This document shows positions 19,094 to 24,603 of a DNA stretch of 24,603 bases, in pieces; within the stretch, counting starts at the first letter, position 1, and the number at the start of each line of letters is the position of its first letter. Under the pieces are notes generated by a model. That model saw only the letters and a program-made list of their open reading frames with translations, was not told the origin of the DNA and made no database searches. This DNA is from Fragilaria crotonensis (Eukaryota; Bacillariophyta; Fragilariophyceae; Fragilariales; Fragilariaceae): contig JAKSYS010000798.1 of NCBI GenBank assembly GCA_022925895.1, positions 1 to 24,603 of the forward strand. Direction: 5' to 3'. The position numbers and the translations under genes were made by a program.

Positions 19094-19483
19094 ACTTCAG
19101 GAGGGGACAATACTTGATGCATAACAATTGGTATGTGTTCGCTTTACTTAGACCTTGTCATATCTAAGAAAGATGGGGACCCAAGTCCCGGTCAGAGCAA
19201 AATACTCCACTCTACTGGAGTCCTGGTAAATGCCCAAGTCGTTTACTGTGAAGTATTAATTATGATAGCCGTTCCGGCTTTAGGTGCAACTAGCCACATA
19301 GTCTCGTTCCACAACCAAGTAACTTCCGACGGGTCTGAATGGAGCGGTAGTGGAAACCATACCTTCTTAGAGAACCAGGTGGCAAACTTCCTAACAAGGC
19401 CATGCGGCGCTCACTTTCGTCGTGTATAGGGACAACATCTAATTGAAACATATTTTGGTCGGATCTGCTATCATCGCTCACTT
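19094..19483. other. Convergent 3' region between coiled-coil gene and clpB
   Basis: 390 bases shared by two 3' ends. A perfect 6-bp stem hairpin (ACTCCA / TGGAGT, 19206-19223) is the only structure noticed. No gene. Confidence 0.5.
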
Positions 19484-22400
19484 CTACTCAAAGGCATCGA
19501 CAGGAATTGCGACAGTGTTTCCAAGTCTCTGCACATTAATTTTTCCATCCACGGCATCAACGACGATAGTATCACCGTCAAAGAAGTCACCGCGAAGAAT
19601 TCCCTGGGCAACCACAGTTTCTAATTCTCTTTGGATTGCTCTCTTGAGTGGGCGTGCTCCATATACTGGGTCGAAGCCGACGTCCGCCAAGTGATCCAAC
19701 GCAGCGTCCCTGATATCCATTGTAATGTCGCGGTCGGCAAGTCGTTGTTCCAGCTTTCGTGCCTCCAACTTGACAATTTTACGAAGACCACTTCTATCGA
19801 GACTGTTGAAAATGACAGTTTCGTCAAGACGATTCAAGAACTCCGGCTTGAAGTGGTCTCGCATTGCCTGGTCGACTCGCTCACGCATGAGCTCTCTGTT
19901 CGACCCATTTAAGTCCAGAATATCCTGGCTGCCAATGTTACTTGTGAAAATGATGACAGTATTCCGGAAATTGACGACATTTCCCTTGCTGTCGGTAACT
20001 CGTCCATCGTCAAGCATTTGAAGAAACACGTTGAACACCTCAGGATGAGCCTTTTCTACCTCATCGAAGAGAATGACGGAGTAGGGGTTGCGACGAACGG
20101 CGTCGGTGAGCTGACCCCCTTCGTCGTACCCAACATAACCGGGTGGAGCACCAAGCAAACGAGAAACTGTATGTTTCTCCATGTATTCACTCATATCGAT
20201 CCGAATCATTTCGTCAGTGTCGAACATAAACTCATTGAGTGCCTTGCACACTTCTGTCTTGCCAACTCCCGTAGGTCCCAAAAGCATCAGAGACGCAATT
20301 GGCTTTGAAGGATCGTTAAGACCTGCCCTAGATCTCTGGATGGCTTCCGTGATGATTTCGACGGCTTCGTCTTGCCCAACGACTCTTTCCTTGAGCTTGT
20401 CAGCCATTGTGAGGATGCGCTCACGCTCGCTCTCAACTAACTTGCTAGACGGAATTCCAGTCCACGCTGCCACCACGTTGGCGATATCTTCCGCTACCAC
20501 CTCATCACGAAGCATCTTCTCGCCGTTAGCTGTATCGGAAGTGCCCATCGCTTCTAGTTGCATCAGCTCTTGCTCCAATCGCGGTAGTTTCTCGTACTTC
20601 AATTGAGCTGCAGTGTTAAGTTCGTAGTCCCGCTCTGCCTTTTCGATATCGATCTTCACCTGAGCAATATCTTCCTTAATAACGTTCAGACGATCGACAC
20701 CACCCTTCTCAAACTGCCATTTAGCTGTCACCTCGGCAGATTGAGATTTAAGGTCCTCTAATTCAGACTCGATTTTCCGCAGTCTCTGTTCCTCGACCTT
20801 CGCCTCTTTTTGGCAGCGCTATCACCGCTGTCAAAGTCAGACTGCAAAGACAAACGCTCCATCTCAAGTTGGATGATACGTCGATCGATTTCGTCGAGCA
20901 AGATTGGCTTGGAAGTTAGCTCGTTCTTCAATTTCGCACACGCCTCGTCAACGAGGTCAATAGCCTTATCAGGAAGAAAGCGATCCGGGATGTAGCGTGC
21001 GCTCAACTTCGCTGCAGCAAGGAGTGCTTCATCACGGATACGGACCCCATGATGGAGCTCGTACCTGGGCTTCAAGCCGCGAAGTATACTGACTGTATCT
21101 TCCGGGCTTGGTTCGTTGATCATGACTTGCTGAAAACGACGCTCCAAAGCCTTGTCTTTCTCGATGTACTTTCTGTATTCATTGATGGTGGTTGCACCAA
21201 CACACCGAAGCTCTCCTCTCGCAAGCGCAGGTTTCAGGAGGTTTGACGCATCCATGGATCCTGGGCTGCACCGGCGCCCACCAAGGTATGTAGCTCATCA
21301 ATGAAAAGGACGATCTCCCCGTCACTTTTCGTAACCTCCTCCAATACGGCTTTCAAGCGTTCTTCGAATTCACCCCTCATGCTGGCTCCGGCAACAAGGA
21401 GTCCAAGATCCAATCCAACGAGTCGACAAGGAGGCTTGAGCGAATCTGGAACGTCTCCGGCGACCATACGCTGGGCAATACCCTCGGCAATCGCAGTTTT
21501 TCCCACACCTGGGTCACCAATCAGAATTGGATTGTTCTTACGACGTCGACTCAAGACCTGAATTGCTCGTCGAATCTCGTCATCACGACCAATAACCGGA
21601 TCGAGTTTTCCGTCAGCCGCCAGAGCCGTAAAGTCAATTCCATACTTCATCAGGGATTCGTAGTTATTCTCGGCAGCTCGGGTAGTGGCTGGACCCGACT
21701 TCTCGCGAGCCGCCTTGACGGCTTCGAGCACAGCATTGTAGGTCACATTCTGCTTCTTCAATGCTTCCTGTAAAAATTGGGTCTCCTCCTTTACAAGAGC
21801 CAGCAGCATAGCCTCAGTCGAAACAAAGGAGTCCTAAACGCAAGCCAAGGGAGGCAGGGTGAGGGGAAAAGGTCTTGTGAAGGTTACGAGGGAATCGGGT
21901 CTGGCGAACGCAGTACAACTTACCCCCAAGATGCTCTTGGTTTCACGAGCTGTCTCCAATACTTTTTGGAGACTCCTACCCATCATTTTTTGAGCCGCAC
22001 CGCCAATCTTGGGCTGCTTTGCGAAATACTTCTCCAATTCTGAGCGAAGGTCCTTCAGGTTCGCTCCGGCACTTTGAAGGATCTTTTCCACCACACGCTT
22101 GGCAGCCTCAGCATCATCTCCTGCATTGTGTTTCTGTGGATTTAGAAGAATGTCCAACAAGATAGGTGCCTCAATTGTGCTCGCCTCATAGTAGTCGGCA
22201 GCCTTCGTCAACGTGGCGATGGTCGACCAAGCAGCTTCGGTGTACTTGGATTCGTTGAAATCATCCGAAGCCATACGCAAAGGCAAGGAACGACCAGTTT
22301 TGAACTTGATGCCGACCCGATTTGACGTGAATGAGCTTGTCGAAGTCATAGGAGGAATGAAAGCAGCCGACGATATGCTGGCTACCCTCGTAGAAGTGCT

Positions 22401-22496
22401 GGGATTCAGAAAGGCCGACGAGTGATCCACACCACATGCGACAAGCAGCGCCATCGCAAGCACGGTGGTTCTGTATTGAGAAGATATGATTGCCAT
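19484..22496 (-). CDS. clpB: Plastid-targeted ClpB disaggregase, two exons, two single-base frame breaks
   Basis: ClpB is a hexameric AAA+ ATPase that threads aggregated proteins through its pore, working with Hsp70. Exon 1 is 22496-21924 (191 codons) and exon 2 starts at 21833. Residues 1-30 are a signal peptide ending HSSAFLNP, then a Ser/Thr-rich transit peptide, pointing to the plastid. Domains in order: Clp_N repeats (about 80-235); NBD1 with GDPGVGKT (297-304), VLFIDE (366-371) and arginine-finger region LERRFQ; coiled M-domain; NBD2 with GPTGVGKT, pore loop [16 protein letters not shown]-terminal D2-small domain. The frame is lost after GAGAAQ (near 21260, one G short) and at AAKK (20807-20811, A5 where A6 is expected). 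Restoring both gives a 974-residue chain of normal length. Both breaks are in homopolymers, so assembly error is at least as likely as a pseudogene. The NBD1 pore loop reads GASMRG in place of the usual GAKYRG. Confidence 0.95.
21834..21923 (-). other. clpB intron (GT-AG, 90 nt)
   Basis: On the coding strand the donor is GTAAGTTG and the acceptor GCGTTTAG, phase 0. It joins ETKSILG to [14 protein letters not shown], which is the usual second repeat of the Clp N-domain. Reading through gives unrelated residues and a stop. Confidence 0.9.
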
Positions 22497-23068
22497 GATG
22501 ATTAGTTTTGCCTTAATGGAGAAAAGTGGGTGTTGTAAATGGGAATGCGATGGTTTCTCGGTTGTCTACAAGTGAAATGCGAAGGTCTATGATGACACCA
22601 AAGAAATCTGACGGTTCGCAACAAGTTGAGGAGAAAGGTTCCACGTGGGAATTCGTATGGGTTCCACGTTCCACCTCCTATCGATTCCAAGAAATTCTAA
22701 ATCCGTCAGCTTGCCTTTCTCCTTCTCGCACTGATCTGTCATCACGTACCTCATCGAGTAAGATGCATAATACAAGTACTACCGGTAGTACCGGTAGACT
22801 GCATGTACTTGTACTTCTGTACAACTTGAATCTCTGAATACAGTACTGTACACAAGAGTACGCAGCTGTACCAGGGTTCCAGGGTACGTGTACTGTGTAC
22901 TGGTACCGCGTGCTTGCGTGAAACATTGTATACCTTTGATTCCTGTGACAACCCAAACCAAATCTTGCTTGTGAGGGAAAGACATTCCGTATCTTCTACT
23001 AGATCACACTATCACACTAGCTCGAGCATTGACCAGAGAGTGTTCAGAGACTACTCGGAACTCGGAGT
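22497..23068. promoter_or_regulatory. Divergent intergenic region between clpB and BTB gene
   Basis: A 572-bp region that must hold both promoters. GGTTCCACGT occurs twice (22637-22646 and 22660-22669), the first inside the near-palindrome TTCCACGTGGGAA with a CACGTG G-box core (22642-22647). These are candidate elements about 140-175 bp upstream of clpB. I cannot identify a canonical heat-shock element (spaced TTC/GAA triplets) with confidence. A GTAC-rich block fills 22765-22915. Confidence 0.45.
22765..22915. repeat. GTAC-rich block between clpB and BTB gene
   Basis: About thirteen GTAC in 150 bases, with ACTACCGGTAGTACCGGTAG at the left end. Same style as the blocks at 3172-3310 and 3893-4195. 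Confidence 0.75.
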
Positions 23069-23888
23069 ATGAACAATTGTCTTAGCAGTACTAGTACCCT
23101 GCTATTCCTGAAGGCGACGTACCCCAGGATGAGCATCAGGAGCGGTGGATTCCTATTATTGCGACGTTCTAAGGCTACGTCTGCTGTAACCACTCGTCAA
23201 CCATTCCCTTTCGCATCGTCATCCAATGTCATTGTGAAGTGTGACGAGCCTGCTACATCGCTTGTACGGCACGGACCTGGTGACGGTGTCGTCAAGCTCA
23301 ATGTTGGCGGCAAGGAGTTTTTGACGCTTCGGAGTACAATTCAGTCCAACGCTGTGCTTGCTGACTATGTCGCACGAGCCGAAGCCAACAGTGAATTTAA
23401 CGGTGGTGCAGTTTTTCATTGATCGGGATCATACACACTTTGGCGTGATCCTAACGTTCCTGAGGAACAGAATGGAGAAGATCGCGTACAACTCCACGTT
23501 CACTAGGAAGGACTGTCACGAAAAATTATCCCACAAACCGAAGTATGTTCGCTTACCGAAAGATGGGGTGCTCCAAGACTTGTACGTCAGGCATCCCACT
23601 ATAAAATCTATGATCTTCAAAGGCAGCTCTGTGAAGCATCATTTGTTACAACTGTTTTCAGTTACTGGAGGTGGTGGAAATCCGTATCAGCAAGCTAGTG
23701 ATTTTTTCAAGCGATTGAGGACCTGGTCTGCTGTCGCCTTTGTGGGCACGACAGGAGGGATCGTGGCGAATCTCCAAGCAGATTTGGACAAAATGTTTAT
23801 GACCGTTCATTTAAATTGCCAACCATGGGTGGTGGTGACAAGTTGGAAAGAGGCAAGTCTCCGCAGCGTCCTAAAATGTTGGAAATGA
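23069..23888 (+). CDS. T1-type BTB/POZ domain protein, frame broken by one base
   Basis: From ATG 23069 the frame gives a Ser/Arg-rich leader (possibly organellar or simply disordered), then a T1/BTB_2 domain starting VVKLNVGGKEFLTLRSTI at residue 74. The frame ends in a TGA at 23420. One base earlier in phase, FIDRDHTHFGVILTFLRNR continues the same domain and runs on to a TAA-free frame ending at 23888. The break is a T5 run (23412-23416) where T4 (GCA GTT TTC ATT GAT) restores the domain and a 272-residue protein. T1 domains assemble K+ channels or act as cullin-3 adaptors (KCTD proteins). No channel pore is seen, so a KCTD-like scaffold is more likely. The C-terminal half is not recognised; SAVAFVGTTGGIVANL is mildly hydrophobic. 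It could be a real pseudogene or a base-calling error. Confidence 0.75.
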
Positions 23889-24372
23889 GGTCTGGGTGTA
23901 TTGATATTTGAGCCGGTGCGTGCCTTTTGTTCCCTGGTATAGCTTAGCATCATCCGTGCCTGAACTATGCAAATACTCTACACCGTCACTTTTATCTCTC
24001 ACGGCATCGCCTTTGTCGCATGACAATAACCTACGTGTCTCCTCGTAACATGGATGGCATAAAACATGTTTACTCGAATGTGCAGCTCATTCTTAGTCCA
24101 CAACTCATTTTGAGCACTGGAGAGACGCACAGTTTAGCTTCTGCATAATGTGAAATGGCTTGCTAATTGGGTGGCACGTTCCTTTGATTACAACTAAAAT
24201 TTAAGAGAATTTGTGGTACTATAGCTTTGGAAGACACCGAGTGTTTATACCAAAACCAAAAGAGCCGAGACAAAGAATAACTGACACCTAACGTGACTTG
24301 TATTATTACGAGAAAGGCACCAGCTGCTTCCTGCCTGTTAGTGCATGAATCTAGTCTTGTTTTTCCGTCTCC
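23889..24372. other. Intergenic, nothing recognised
   Basis: Sequence downstream of the BTB gene. I see no open frame with protein-like character, no tRNA and no repeat. Confidence 0.5.
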
Positions 24373-24513
24373 TTACAAACCCTTCGTATACTGAGCCATC
24401 ACGGTTTGCACCGCACCGAACATTTTGAGCCTTGTATTGTTTGAGAAGCTTGTCAGCCTAAATTTGACCAACTCCTTAGCAACGTCAACTGAGTGTTCAT
24501 CTACTACTTGCTT
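24373..24513 (-). CDS. Possible 3'-terminal exon of a gene running off the right edge
   Basis: On the minus strand a 46-codon open stretch ends VKFRLTSFSNNTRLKMFGAV, then QTVMAQYTKGL, then TAA. It reads like real protein (balanced composition, amphipathic). It lacks an ATG at its start and is preceded by an in-frame TAA at 24514-24516, so it would need a splice acceptor within 24490-24513; AG dinucleotides are available. The family is not recognised. It may be chance. Confidence 0.25.
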   Translation of the reverse strand, partial: KQVVDEHSVDVAKELVKFRLTSFSNNTRLKMFGAVQTVMAQYTKGL

Positions 24514-24603
24514 TTAGTGGCATTCGCAGCTGTAGCGAAAAGCATTTGAAACCATCACCAACCCAAACATGGCTCTCTTATTACTGGCATCAATTCCAAC
24601 GCT

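Noticed and set aside
22560..22700. Heat-shock element upstream of clpB
   Set aside because: TTC and GAA triplets are present, but I cannot find three with the canonical two-base spacing. Only the G-box-like repeats are reported.
1..24603. tRNA or rRNA genes
   Set aside because: I looked for T-arm-like GGTTCGAATCC with matching acceptor stems and for conserved rRNA segments, and found none.

Overview
The window looks like nuclear DNA of a photosynthetic stramenopile, most likely a diatom. The main evidence is a plastid-type ClpB whose N-terminus is a bipartite leader: a signal peptide, then a phenylalanine-containing cleavage motif (SSAFLNP), then a Ser/Thr-rich transit peptide. That is the pattern used by secondary red plastids. 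Spliceosomal introns are short (104 and 90 nt), genes are spaced, and intergenic DNA holds decayed transposons. I cannot name the species.

Layout. 1-384: right-hand part of a repeat element (palindromic array plus a conserved arm). 662-1732 (+): basic, disordered unknown protein. 2156-3039 (-): SLD5/GINS4 with one intron. 3040-4500: gene-poor, with two GTAC-rich blocks. 4502-7767 (+): decayed DDE transposase of the IS630/Tc1-mariner type, broken by two TGA stops, one frameshift and a 7-bp tandem duplication. 7987-8578: a second member of the repeat family seen at the left edge. 8898-9827 (+): TMEM65-family mitochondrial membrane protein with an extra GAF-like C-terminal domain. 9828-13730: about 3.9 kb with no convincing gene. 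13731-15510: remnant of a protein gene split by a 1,435-bp non-autonomous transposon with a TGCA target duplication. 16352-19093 (+): 913-residue coiled-coil protein. 19484-22496 (-): plastid ClpB with one intron and two single-base frame breaks. 23069-23888 (+): T1-type BTB-domain protein with one single-base frame break. 23889-24603: mostly unassigned, with a possible terminal exon on the minus strand.

The cellular genes do not form a pathway: replication (SLD5), plastid protein disaggregation (ClpB), mitochondrial membrane (TMEM65), structural (coiled coil) and BTB scaffold. They are ordinary eukaryotic neighbours in convergent and divergent pairs.

The most novel material is non-coding. 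Two divergent copies of one repeat-element family lie about 280-320 bp upstream of, and in the same orientation as, two plus-strand genes. Each has an array of AATTT(CA/G)CTTAC motifs beside an arm running from CCTTGCCGGCT to GGCCGGACCTTCC. GTAC-rich islands recur between genes. Three conserved-domain frame breaks are single-base changes in homopolymer runs, which suggests either residual assembly error or recent decay.
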